DNA from: Fidelibacterota bacterium 408169
Lineage (GTDB): Bacteria; Fidelibacterota; Marinisomatia; Marinisomatales; TCS55
Direction of reading: 5' to 3'
DNA: 64,000 nucleotides
Assembly: GCA_002256485.1 (NCBI GenBank)
Contig: NNSG01000011.1
Span: forward strand, 1-64,000
A program made the position numbers and the translations under genes. The notes under the pieces were generated by a model. The model searched no databases, had not been told where the DNA came from, and worked only from the letters and a program-made list of their open reading frames with translations. Position 1 is the stretch's first letter, and every line of letters starts with the position of its first letter. Positions 28,128 to 36,970 of the stretch are shown piece by piece.

Positions 28128-29233
28128 TGATGAATAAAATTATTACCATCAGTTTTTCAATCTTATTCCTGTCTTGCGGCTTTGATGATGATATAGCCAT
28201 TTACGAGGATAAACTGGTTGTTTTTTCAAACTTATCTGCTGGTTTCCCCATGGGTTCTGTTGGAGATACATGTTATGTTTCATTGTCCTCTTCCATAGAA
28301 GACGAGGTTGAATTGAGCACACTTTATATTAGTGATGCAATCGTTACAATTACGCGACTTTCAACAGACGAAGTATTTAATGCTGCACCGGTTCTTGGCA
28401 GGAAAGGACGATATTTGACTCCGGATTCGATCATTTTTCAACCGGGTGAAACGTATTCCTTGAATGCTAAATGGGATGAATTTGAAGTAACTGCAGAAAC
28501 AACCATTCCGGATGGGATGGATTTTTATAGTCCGGAAAATGAATCTTATTTTTGTAATGGAGAGGAATTGACAGTTCCGTCAATAAATACAGACAATTTC
28601 GAATTGCAATGGTTGAATTATATGAATCAACCTGATACATTAATGCATTTAATAAATCCATGGTCTATTTCAAACGCTGAATATAAAAGTGGCGGATGCC
28701 ATACAGAAAGTTTTGCATCTTTTCCTCTATTCATGTTGGATTTTGAAGCAGATAATTTTGCTGCAATTAAAGTGACCACATTGGCATTACAAGCTCATGA
28801 AAGAGGATTAGAGCCATATAATGATTTAGACAACAATGGACAATACGATAATGTAATTGATACATTTCTGGATTATAACCGCAACGGTTTAAGAGATTCA
28901 TCTTTTGTTAATTTAATCTATGATACATCTATGGTATATAAGATTTGGAAAGGAAAATATTTCAGAGATGATAGAGGTGATCCATATCGTATAAATCCTT
29001 TTTTCTGGCAAATGTCTCAACCGCCTTTACCCATGAACTGGTTGTTTTTCAATTACTATGGTTTGCATATTGTAATGCTTGAAGCAACGGATGATGCTTA
29101 TTATAATTACTACAGCGGTGATCCGGCCGGACAGAATATTTATGTACTTCCGGAATCAAATATCATGGATGGATATGGCTTATTTTCTTCTACAAACGCC
29201 AAGGCGTTTTTAGTAAATATTATTAGAGAATAA
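28127..29233 (+). CDS. DUF4249-type outer-membrane lipoprotein
   Basis: This 368-residue protein starts with a lipoprotein signal peptide, the lipobox cysteine being in LFLSCG. The early region (EDKLVVFSNLSAG through FQPGETYSLNAKWDEFEVTAETTIPDG) matches the DUF4249 pattern of a surface lipoprotein encoded next to a TonB receptor. The TonB gene stop overlaps this ATG by 1 bp, which supports a joint transporter/lid role. The substrate is unknown. The gene ends with its stop immediately next to the convergent DUF2231 gene. Confidence 0.8.
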   Translation: MMNKIITISFSILFLSCGFDDDIAIYEDKLVVFSNLSAGFPMGSVGDTCYVSLSSSIEDEVELSTLYISDAIVTITRLSTDEVFNAAPVLGRKGRYLTPDSIIFQPGETYSLNAKWDEFEVTAETTIPDGMDFYSPENESYFCNGEELTVPSINTDNFELQWLNYMNQPDTLMHLINPWSISNAEYKSGGCHTESFASFPLFMLDFEADNFAAIKVTTLALQAHERGLEPYNDLDNNGQYDNVIDTFLDYNRNGLRDSSFVNLIYDTSMVYKIWKGKYFRDDRGDPYRINPFFWQMSQPPLPMNWLFFNYYGLHIVMLEATDDAYYNYYSGDPAGQNIYVLPESNIMDGYGLFSSTNAKAFLVNIIRE

Positions 29234-29674
29234 TCAGGGTATTCCAACTCCATAAATATATGTGAGAGTTCCACCTAAATAACTTGTAAAAAGCACGACA
29301 CAGGATAATAGGCCTAAAAAGGCCAACGCCAGTTTATCCACCCTATAGTCTTGGGTGTCTTTCAGGAAAAAATATACCCACATCAGTAAAACAATAACGC
29401 TTCCCCAAGTTGTTATATTGGCCATGAGTTCATGCTGTTTAATAGTTTCCAGAATAATGGTTTCATATCCAACTTGGCCAACTTTTGTTGCTTCTTCCTG
29501 TCCTGACACAGTTGCACCAAAAGATGATAAAGCAGCAAAACCCAATAACCACATACTGGCAGTTCTACACATCAGGTGCATTTTCCACAAGTGTATGGCC
29601 TGAAATATAAATGCAGTTACAATAAGTGCAATAGGGAAATGAACCAAGGCTGGATGCAGGGGTAAATTCATCAT
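29234..29674 (-). CDS. DUF2231 membrane protein
   Basis: This 146-residue protein has four hydrophobic segments and the DUF2231 opening LPLHPALVHFPIALIV, whose histidines are conserved and may ligate haem or metal. A second conserved histidine lies in KQHELMANITTW. The family is often found near cytochromes and redox genes. It is divergent from the cytochrome-b-like gene, with only 122 bp between the starts, so a shared regulatory region is possible. A function in electron transfer is inferred from context. Confidence 0.85.
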   Translation of the reverse strand: MMNLPLHPALVHFPIALIVTAFIFQAIHLWKMHLMCRTASMWLLGFAALSSFGATVSGQEEATKVGQVGYETIILETIKQHELMANITTWGSVIVLLMWVYFFLKDTQDYRVDKLALAFLGLLSCVVLFTSYLGGTLTYIYGVGIP

Positions 29675-29796
29675 TGATTTTAATAAAAAAGTGGTTATAT
29701 ATACACATGATAAATCTTTGTGTGATCAACATTACAACATTTAAGATAATATTATCGTAATTTATTCATCTATTTATCACTTTTTTACCCAGATTT

Positions 29797-30666
29797 ATGA
29801 ACAAAATCCACAAAATAATTTTAGGAATTTTATCTCTTCTTATGATTGGTGTCATAGGATGGGTCCTCAAAGAAGCGGGGCAATATTATTTGACCGACCT
29901 TATAGATCGCCCACATATACCGCGTCATAAACTCTGGAAACCGGGTGGATTCATTGGGCACGGACTTGGAATTCTCGGCAGTCTGATGATGCTAATTATG
30001 TTTATTTATTCAATTCGGAAACGCATTAGATATTTTCGTAATTGGGGTAAACTACCTACTTGGTTGAATTACCACATTTTCCTTGGCATTTCTGGACCTA
30101 TTTTAGTGACATTTCATACTGCAATGAAATTTGGAGGATTGGTTTCCATTTCCTACTGGTCCATGGTCGCTGTGGCATTAAGCGGATTTATTGGCCGCTA
30201 TATTTATATCAAAATTCCCCACCATGTGAGCGGAAAAGAGCTCACCAAAGATGAATTCAAAGAACAGTTACATACAATGACCCACACATTTAAACGTGAT
30301 TTTGACTTATCGGATAAAACCATAAATAAAATATTACTTTTATCCGGGGCAGAAAAAATTGAAAAAAGAGGTCTTTTAGGCATATTTACAATCTTTTTTA
30401 TGGATATAACGGGTTGGTTCAAATGGCAGGGAATTAAAAATGAAATCCAAAAATCATCTACAATATCAAAAAGTGAAATCCATCAATTTAAGCAGTCTTT
30501 AAAACACATCGTGAAAATGGATCGGCAAATTGCCTTCTGGAAAGCAGCCCAAAGCTTGTTTCATTACTGGCATGTGATTCATAAACCGTTTGCCTACACC
30601 ATGATTGTCATTATGGTTATCCATGTGGTAGTTGTGGTTACCATGGGATATACATGGGAGTTCTAA
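29797..30666 (+). CDS. Membrane cytochrome-b-like protein
   Basis: This 289-residue protein has about five hydrophobic helices: one near the N-terminus, three at about 50-140 and one at the end (YTMIVIMVIHVVVVVTMGY). Histidines placed in the helices (NYHIFLGISGPILVTFHTAM, FHYWHVIHKPFAYTMIVIMVIHV) could ligate b-type haems. A cytoplasmic loop of about 110 charged residues lies between helices. It is the first gene of an eight-gene plus-strand run that continues with haem-binding, iron-sulfur flavoprotein and multihaem genes, so a quinone- or NAD(P)H-linked electron-transfer role across the inner membrane is likely. The exact family is not recognised. Confidence 0.78.
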   Translation: MNKIHKIILGILSLLMIGVIGWVLKEAGQYYLTDLIDRPHIPRHKLWKPGGFIGHGLGILGSLMMLIMFIYSIRKRIRYFRNWGKLPTWLNYHIFLGISGPILVTFHTAMKFGGLVSISYWSMVAVALSGFIGRYIYIKIPHHVSGKELTKDEFKEQLHTMTHTFKRDFDLSDKTINKILLLSGAEKIEKRGLLGIFTIFFMDITGWFKWQGIKNEIQKSSTISKSEIHQFKQSLKHIVKMDRQIAFWKAAQSLFHYWHVIHKPFAYTMIVIMVIHVVVVVTMGYTWEF

Positions 30667-30706
30667 AAACGATAAAAAACATTTTTAACATAATTGGAGT
30701 TCCAAA

Positions 30707-31165
30707 ATGAAAAACAAAATATTGAAAATTCTCATAATATCAATAATTGTGATTCAATTAATTCCATACGGAAGAAATCATACAAATCCGCAGGTAGTTT
30801 CAGAACCAAAATGGAATAGTTTAGGAACAAGAGATTTGTTCTTCCAAGCGTGTAAGGATTGCCATAGCAACGAAACTGAATGGCATTGGTATAGCAATAT
30901 TGCACCTATATCATGGTTGATTCAACATGATGTTAATGAAGGACGTGAACATTTTAATGTCTCAATGTGGGGTATACAGAAAAATAATGAAGGTGAAAAA
31001 GCCACAGAAGAATTTCAAGAAGGTGAAATGCCACCATGGTTTTATTATATTCCGCCTCAACATCAACGATTGTCTGAGAAAAATAAGAAGAAATTATTTG
31101 CCGGATTAATTGCTACTTTTGGTGAAAAAAAAGACCACGATGAACATGATGGTGATAAATATTAA
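30707..31165 (+). CDS. Haem-binding domain protein (Haem_bd type)
   Basis: This 152-residue protein has an N-terminal membrane anchor or signal (KILKILIISIIVIQLIPYG) and one haem motif CKDCH at 49-53. The following ETEWHWYSNIAPISWLIQHDVNEGREHFN is the characteristic Haem_bd pattern. The protein should carry one c-type haem on the periplasmic side. Its place between the cytochrome-b-like and iron-sulfur flavoprotein genes suggests it accepts electrons at the membrane and passes them to the multihaem cytochromes. The C-terminus is rich in His, Asp and Lys. Confidence 0.88.
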   Translation: MKNKILKILIISIIVIQLIPYGRNHTNPQVVSEPKWNSLGTRDLFFQACKDCHSNETEWHWYSNIAPISWLIQHDVNEGREHFNVSMWGIQKNNEGEKATEEFQEGEMPPWFYYIPPQHQRLSEKNKKKLFAGLIATFGEKKDHDEHDGDKY

Positions 31166-31194
31166 GATTTGTATAATATTTTGAAATTAATAAA

Positions 31195-32520
31195 ATGAAT
31201 ACTGAATTATTATTGTCGTGGGGAATTGGACTATTCATTATACTGTTATTTCTAATTCCATATATCAGGATCATGAAAAAAAAGGAAGCCCGTACAAAAG
31301 AACGCTTGAAAGAAACTCGATCTAAACGTCAGGATAAAGCACTTCTTCAGCATCCAATTATTAATCGATCTCTTTGTATCGGTTGCGGAATTTGTGTGGA
31401 TTCATGTCCAGAAGGTAATGTACTGGGGCTCATCGATGGCAAAGCCACCATCATTCATGGTAGCCATTGTGTAGGCCATGGGAAATGTGCTGAAAATTGT
31501 CCAGTAGGTGCTATTGAAGTTGGGTTAGGAGACATAAGCCAGCGAGAAGATATTCCCCAACTTTCAGAACATTTTGAAACAAATATTCCGGGAATTTTTA
31601 TCATTGGTGAATTAAGTGGCTTGGCTCTTATCAAAAATGCCATCAGTCATGGTATAACTGCTATGGACCATATTTATCAAAGCAATCCCGAAGATTCAAA
31701 GGCGGAATTCGATGTAGTAATTATTGGTGCCGGTCCGGCTGGATTATCAGCCGCTTTGCGAGCGAAAGAATTGGGATTGAATTATATGGTATTGGACCAA
31801 GACCAACCAGGAGGAACAATTCTGCAATATCCACGGAGAAAATTGGTACTGGTTCAACCTGTGGAATTGCCGTTATATGGATCACTTAAAAAAGGAGAAT
31901 ACACAAAAGAAGATTTACTGGATATTTGGGAAAAAGTCATAAAAGAGCAAAAAATTCGATTGCTTTCCGGTCATAAGCTCACAGGTATAGCAGGTGATTC
32001 CGGTAATTTTACAGTTGAGACATCTTCAGGACCTGCATCCGCTTCCAGAGTTGTATTGGCATTGGGCAGAAGAGGTACCCCCAGAAAACTGGGTATCTCC
32101 GGAGAAGATTTGGGTAAAGTCATGTACAAATTGATGGATGCTGAAACGTATAAAAACCGTAAAATATTGGTTGTGGGTGGGGGAGACAGCGCAATTGAAG
32201 CTGCTTTGGGTTTAGCACACCAAGAAGGAAATGAAGTGATTATTTCATATCGGAAGGAAAATTTCTTCAGGCTTAAAGCAAGAAATGAAACGAATATTGA
32301 AAAAGGTATTTCTGATAAATTATTGAAAGTGATCTTTAACTCAAGTCCTACAAAAATAGAAAAAGATTTAGTAACTCTTAAAACATCGGATACTTCATTA
32401 AAAATAGAAAATGAATTCGTATTTATTTTTGCCGGAGGCGAATTACCATTTCCACTATTGAATTCAATCGGGATTGAATTTGGAAAAAAAGTGGAATCGA
32501 AAGCAGAGGAATCAAAATGA
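31195..32520 (+). CDS. Membrane-anchored ferredoxin-domain FAD oxidoreductase
   Basis: The 441-residue protein has one N-terminal transmembrane helix (residues about 5-25) and a basic linker. A ferredoxin domain follows: the first cluster is Cys61, 64, 67 and 71, and in the second Cys92, Cys98 and Cys102 remain but His95 replaces the usual cysteine. A thioredoxin-reductase-like FAD/NAD domain follows (VVIIGAGPAGLSAALRA and ILVVGGGDSAIEAAL). The disulfide CXXC of thioredoxin reductase is not visible. It would pass electrons between NAD(P)H, FAD and iron-sulfur clusters at the inner membrane. Its stop overlaps the reductase gene by 4 bp. The direction of electron flow is inference. Confidence 0.88.
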   Translation: MNTELLLSWGIGLFIILLFLIPYIRIMKKKEARTKERLKETRSKRQDKALLQHPIINRSLCIGCGICVDSCPEGNVLGLIDGKATIIHGSHCVGHGKCAENCPVGAIEVGLGDISQREDIPQLSEHFETNIPGIFIIGELSGLALIKNAISHGITAMDHIYQSNPEDSKAEFDVVIIGAGPAGLSAALRAKELGLNYMVLDQDQPGGTILQYPRRKLVLVQPVELPLYGSLKKGEYTKEDLLDIWEKVIKEQKIRLLSGHKLTGIAGDSGNFTVETSSGPASASRVVLALGRRGTPRKLGISGEDLGKVMYKLMDAETYKNRKILVVGGGDSAIEAALGLAHQEGNEVIISYRKENFFRLKARNETNIEKGISDKLLKVIFNSSPTKIEKDLVTLKTSDTSLKIENEFVFIFAGGELPFPLLNSIGIEFGKKVESKAEESK

Positions 32521-33374
32521 GTGATAAACGTAAAAAAATTAAACAGCTCGAAGTAATGGTAGCAGATGTAGTGGAAAACACTCAAGAAACCATTACCTTG
32601 ATTCTTTTTACCGGTAATGATTTATTGGATTATAAACCAGGGCATTTTTTAACGATTGACCCTCATCAGTTTGAAGCATTGGAACGCTGGACAAATTATC
32701 TTGAAGACAAAAAAGGAAAGAAGGAAAAACCTCGGGCGTATTCTCTGTCGAGTGCACCGGATGAAAAATATTTGTCAATCACGGTAAAGGAAGAACGCTA
32801 TACTCAAGGAAAAACAATGTATCCACCATTATTATCTCCCATTCTAGCAAAAAGGACTCCAAAAGGGACACGAATGGTTATTACAGGATTTACAGGTCCG
32901 TATACTTTGATAGATCCTGTGCCGGAAACGCTTGTTCATATTTGTGCCGGAAGCGGAATTGTACCTAATTACAGTATCATGAAATATGCATTACGAAATT
33001 ATCCTGAAATGAAACATCGGTTATTGTACAGCAACCGCCGATGGGAAGATACAATTTTTGGTAATGAACTCCTTCAATTACAGAAGGAATTTCCAGATCA
33101 AGTGGAACTTGTATTTTCATTTACACGAGAACCAAAATCAGGGTTACCTGTAACATGTTATAATAGACGTGTAGATCTAAACATGATTCAAGAAATATTG
33201 CCAAACAAAAACGATTCGATTTATGTCTGCGGACCCGGTCTTTCTGTTTACGAGAAAAAAGCAGCCAAAAAAGAAGGATCTAAACCATCCCCTAGATTTT
33301 TGGAATCAGTATTAGCAGATTTAGAGATTTTAGGCGTGGATAAGAAAAATATCAAAAATGAAAGTTATGGTTAA
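32517..33374 (+). CDS. Ferredoxin-NAD(P) reductase-like flavoprotein
   Basis: This 285-residue protein has the FNR fold: an FAD-binding barrel with RAYSLSSAPDEKYLSITVKEE, then the NAD(P)-binding half with HICAGSGIVPNYSIMKYAL, LLYSNRRWEDTIF and the YVCGPGLSVYEKK end. It lacks its own iron-sulfur domain. It overlaps the membrane-anchored iron-sulfur flavoprotein gene by 4 bp, so the two products probably form a complex that exchanges electrons with NAD(P)H. The first multihaem gene begins 16 bp before its stop. Confidence 0.87.
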   Translation: MSDKRKKIKQLEVMVADVVENTQETITLILFTGNDLLDYKPGHFLTIDPHQFEALERWTNYLEDKKGKKEKPRAYSLSSAPDEKYLSITVKEERYTQGKTMYPPLLSPILAKRTPKGTRMVITGFTGPYTLIDPVPETLVHICAGSGIVPNYSIMKYALRNYPEMKHRLLYSNRRWEDTIFGNELLQLQKEFPDQVELVFSFTREPKSGLPVTCYNRRVDLNMIQEILPNKNDSIYVCGPGLSVYEKKAAKKEGSKPSPRFLESVLADLEILGVDKKNIKNESYG

Positions 33375-34797
33375 TATTAAATTTAGAATTTTTGATTTAT
33401 TTTTAATGACAGTATTCAATTCTAGTCTGTTATTTGCCCAATTTTCACCGGGTCCCTTATCCAAATACCATGCTCATCTTGAAGGGAATTCGAACTGTAC
33501 ACAATGCCATGAATTAAAGAAAAAAGAATTATCCACGGGATGTGTGGACTGTCACACACCACTCAAGGAAAAAATTGACGCTAATATTGGATATCACGCT
33601 GATAAACCTGATAAATGCGGTGAATGCCATTCGGATCATAATGGACGTGCATTTGAATTAGTATATTGGCCAAAGGATATTAAAAAATTTAATCACAATG
33701 AAACGGGATATACTCTTACGGGAAAACATCAAAAACTGGAATGTAAAAAATGCCACACGAGTGAGAATATTAAAGAACATTCGATAATTAATTGGGCCAG
33801 CGAACATACGGATTATGATGTGTTAGGCAGAACATTTTTGGGGTTGGAAGAGGCCTGCCGAAGTTGTCATGAAAATATCCATGAAAAGCAAATATCCAAT
33901 GACTGTGCATCGTGTCATAATACATCTGACTGGAAACTGGCTATGAGTGAATTTGACCATAATCGCGCACGGTTTTTACTCACAGGAAAACATAAAGAAG
34001 TGGATTGCATAAAATGTCATCCTTCCCAACCTGATCATCCTCAAAAAGCGTGGAAATTAACCGGTATGGCATTCGAGAACTGCAGTAACTGCCATGAAGA
34101 CACATTTCACAAAGGGACGTTTGGGGCCACATGCGAAACATGCCATACAACAGTGGATTGGAAAAAAGATTTAAAAGTATTTGATCATGCCCAAACAAAA
34201 TATCCATTAGAAGGTAAGCATATTAATGTTAAATGCAATGAATGCCATCAGAAAAAATATGCCGGAATTATGCCAAAATATGACCGGTGTGACCGGTGTC
34301 ATGAGGATAAACATTTCGGTCAATTTGCAAATCGAAAAGATAAGGGTGAATGTTCATCGTGTCATAACGTAAACGGATTTATTCCGTCCACATATACGTT
34401 TACGATGCATCAATTAGCACGATTACAATTGGATGGATCTCATGTGGCTGTGCCTTGTAATAAATGCCATGAACCATTTCAACCGAAAAAAGGAATAACG
34501 ACTACCCGGTTTACATGGAATAACTATACATGTAATATCTGCCATAGTGATGTGCATAGGAATCAATTTTACAATCGATTTCAAAACAATTGTGAAACGT
34601 GTCACACTACAGATATATTTACCAAAGCTATATTTGATCATCAAAAAAGTGCTTTTCCCCTCGATGGAAGACATCAATCTGTTAAATGTAATGATTGCCA
34701 TAAATCCGAAAAGGATCAGAAAGGATTATTTGTCAGGTATTCTCCTGTAGATCATAAATGCAGCGACTGCCATACGTTTACTGAAGAAATCAGATAA
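33358..34797 (+). CDS. Multihaem cytochrome c with 17 CXXCH motifs
   Basis: This 479-residue exported protein has a signal peptide (to about residue 27, SSLLFAQ) and 17 canonical CXXCH haem motifs from CTQCH near the N-terminus to CSDCH at the C-terminus. A module recurs: an FDH or FNH (axial histidine), a TGKH or EGKH turn, and CXXCH about ten residues later. This is the cytochrome c3/c7-like doubled-haem organisation. Seventeen haems in 479 residues would make a continuous wire. It is probably periplasmic or outer-membrane associated. It starts 16 bp inside the reductase gene, and its stop overlaps the next cytochrome start by 1 bp (TAATG). Confidence 0.95.
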   Translation: MKVMVNIKFRIFDLFLMTVFNSSLLFAQFSPGPLSKYHAHLEGNSNCTQCHELKKKELSTGCVDCHTPLKEKIDANIGYHADKPDKCGECHSDHNGRAFELVYWPKDIKKFNHNETGYTLTGKHQKLECKKCHTSENIKEHSIINWASEHTDYDVLGRTFLGLEEACRSCHENIHEKQISNDCASCHNTSDWKLAMSEFDHNRARFLLTGKHKEVDCIKCHPSQPDHPQKAWKLTGMAFENCSNCHEDTFHKGTFGATCETCHTTVDWKKDLKVFDHAQTKYPLEGKHINVKCNECHQKKYAGIMPKYDRCDRCHEDKHFGQFANRKDKGECSSCHNVNGFIPSTYTFTMHQLARLQLDGSHVAVPCNKCHEPFQPKKGITTTRFTWNNYTCNICHSDVHRNQFYNRFQNNCETCHTTDIFTKAIFDHQKSAFPLDGRHQSVKCNDCHKSEKDQKGLFVRYSPVDHKCSDCHTFTEEIR

Positions 34798-36968
34798 TGA
34801 AATTAATTTACACCACAATGTTACTTTCGTTTGTTCTAGGACAGGAATTAACTGTTCCCGGATATGAATGCAACGACTGTCATGGCACTGGAAGTTGGGA
34901 TGTAATTGAGTTAAGTAATTTTTCTCATGTAAATACCAATTTTCAATTGGAAGGTGCTCATGGGATAGCAAATTGTACTGACTGTCATAATGGTAGCACT
35001 ATTGGAGAAAAACATGATTTCAATAATGTAGACTCCGATTGCAATTCGTGTCATTTGGATATTCATCAAACCAATCTTGGGAATGAATGTTCTCGTTGTC
35101 ACAGTTCAATGACATGGATTGTTCAACAGCAGTTGTTTAATCATGAAGAAACACAATTTCCTCTTTTGGGTGGCCATCGAAATGTTGATTGTAATGGATG
35201 CCATGAGGATTTGACCAATATAGACGTAACTCCCACAGATTGTTTTAGCTGTCATCATATTCAATATAAAACAGCTCAAAATCCATCTCATTATTTTTCC
35301 GGGATAAGTACGGATTGTAAGGAATGTCATGGAATTGATCAGACTGCGTGGGTGCCGTCTTCGTTTGATCATAATATCCAAACCACTTATGAATTAACCG
35401 GTGCTCATTTTGGGGCAGAATGTGCCGGATGTCACGTTGGTGAATTTTTAGGGACACCGAATGATTGTTGGTCCTGTCATGAGCAGGAATACTCAGAAAC
35501 CGGATCAGGTCAATTTCCTGACGCGCCTAATCATGTTGAAAATTTCTACAGCCAATCGTGTGAAGTGTGTCATTCAACTATTGAATGGAAAGGGGGAGCA
35601 ATCAATCATGATTTGACAGAATTCCCATTAACAGGAAACCATCAAACAGCAGATTGCGCACAATGCCATATTAATAATAATTATGATTTACCATTAGAGT
35701 GTACCGATTGTCATTCACCATCAGGATTGGCGGTAACAGATTATACAACTGCTGAATATGATCATGTGTCGCACAATATTGCTGATTTTTGTGAGTCATG
35801 TCATGAAACTGCATCGTGGGATCAATTAATTTTTTCTCATTCAACATTCAGCAATGAATCATGTGTTTTTTGTCATTCACCTGAATATGAATCAGACATT
35901 GAACCACCTCATGCTAATGGAAATATCAGTAACGATTGCCAAATGTGTCATTCAACCGAAGATTGGGATGATGGCTCATTTACTCATTCTGATCAGCAAA
36001 CAGAATTTGTACTCCATGGCTTACACATTCCCGTGGATTGTGAAAGTTGTCATGTGAATAATGTGTACAACGGTCTGTCAGTCAATTGTGAAAGTTCAGG
36101 ATGTCATTTATCCACTTTTGAAAGTACAACGGATCCAAATCATACAGATTATGGATATCCGGCTGAATATTGTGAAGAATGCCATAATGCAAATGGCTGG
36201 GAACCGATCATTTTTAGCCACCAATTGTCTTTGGCGTGCATGACGTGCCATATGCCGGATTATAACCAAGCCGATGATCCTGTTCATGATGAAGCATCCG
36301 GTTTTTCCACAACATGCGAAGACTGCCATACATCAACAGATACTTGGGAGGGAGCTGCATTTTCTCACACGGGAGTAATCGATGGTTGTGCAGACTGCCA
36401 CATGGACGATTTTTACGAAGATCATAATGATGGAGATCCTACCAATTGTGAAGCATGTCATTCGACGGAAGATTGGGGAGATGTATTTTTTGACCACGAA
36501 GGCGTCGACGACGGTTGTGTGGACTGCCATATGGACGATTATAACGATTCCGATGATCCTGATCATGAATCGTGGGGTTACCCGACCGATTGCGAAGAGT
36601 GTCATGTTTCCACAACCGATTGGTCTGATGCTAGTTTCAGCCATTCATTTCCCATTTCACCTAATGAACATCAGGATGAAACAACGGAAATATGTGCATC
36701 CTGCCATCCGGATGGAAATGCAGATACGTTTACCTGTTTTGGTGCAGGATGTCATACAGAATCAGATATGAATAATGAACATTGCGAAGACGGTCCCAAT
36801 GATTGCGAATCCTGCAATGGATTAACCTATCCATCTTCCGGTGTATCATCAGATGATTGTGTTGCATGCCATCCAAATGGCGATGAAGATGATTGTGATG
36901 GCGGCGATAGATTATTGATTAAAGATAAAAAAAATGATTGGAGAAATATTTTTCTTCCAAATCAATAA
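34797..36968 (+). CDS. Large multihaem cytochrome c with 25 CXXCH and two CX4CH motifs
   Basis: This 723-residue exported protein has a short signal peptide (to about residue 16), 25 canonical CXXCH motifs, and two CX4CH variants (CESSGCH and CFGAGCH). A CESCN resembles a lost haem site. The N-terminal third uses the FXHXXTXFXLXGXH spacing. The second half has a different, acidic module with HMDDY-type segments between haems, repeated at 129-bp spacing near 36372-36644. Asp-rich linkers could bind calcium or keep the protein soluble outside the cell. The last 20 residues are basic with no haem. The next cytochrome gene follows within 3 bp. Confidence 0.94.
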   Translation: MKLIYTTMLLSFVLGQELTVPGYECNDCHGTGSWDVIELSNFSHVNTNFQLEGAHGIANCTDCHNGSTIGEKHDFNNVDSDCNSCHLDIHQTNLGNECSRCHSSMTWIVQQQLFNHEETQFPLLGGHRNVDCNGCHEDLTNIDVTPTDCFSCHHIQYKTAQNPSHYFSGISTDCKECHGIDQTAWVPSSFDHNIQTTYELTGAHFGAECAGCHVGEFLGTPNDCWSCHEQEYSETGSGQFPDAPNHVENFYSQSCEVCHSTIEWKGGAINHDLTEFPLTGNHQTADCAQCHINNNYDLPLECTDCHSPSGLAVTDYTTAEYDHVSHNIADFCESCHETASWDQLIFSHSTFSNESCVFCHSPEYESDIEPPHANGNISNDCQMCHSTEDWDDGSFTHSDQQTEFVLHGLHIPVDCESCHVNNVYNGLSVNCESSGCHLSTFESTTDPNHTDYGYPAEYCEECHNANGWEPIIFSHQLSLACMTCHMPDYNQADDPVHDEASGFSTTCEDCHTSTDTWEGAAFSHTGVIDGCADCHMDDFYEDHNDGDPTNCEACHSTEDWGDVFFDHEGVDDGCVDCHMDDYNDSDDPDHESWGYPTDCEECHVSTTDWSDASFSHSFPISPNEHQDETTEICASCHPDGNADTFTCFGAGCHTESDMNNEHCEDGPNDCESCNGLTYPSSGVSSDDCVACHPNGDEDDCDGGDRLLIKDKKNDWRNIFLPNQ
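36372..36644 (+). repeat. Tandem di-haem module repeat inside the large cytochrome gene
   Basis: A unit encoding GXXDGCXDCHMDD and a second CEXCH occurs at 36372-36500 (43 residues) and again at 36501-36644 (48 residues). Both DNA and protein similarity are strong at the start of each unit. Less similar copies lie upstream (for example around CMTCHMPDY). The pattern indicates growth of the haem wire by duplication. Confidence 0.75.
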
Positions 36969-36970
36969 CA

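Noticed and set aside
31971-32585. 204-residue antisense ORF over the iron-sulfur flavoprotein gene
   Set aside because: It lies opposite a gene with clear FAD and ferredoxin motifs, crosses into the next gene and has no recognisable motif.
36372-36644. Possible CRISPR-like tandem repeat
   Set aside because: The units are 129 bp, coding and imperfect, with no short conserved repeat or unique spacers. They are protein modules.
34911-36771. Several antisense and alternate-frame ORFs inside the multihaem cytochrome genes
   Set aside because: They mirror the repetitive CXXCH codons, lack ribosome sites and show low-complexity products rich in Ile, Met and Arg. The cytochrome frames explain the DNA.
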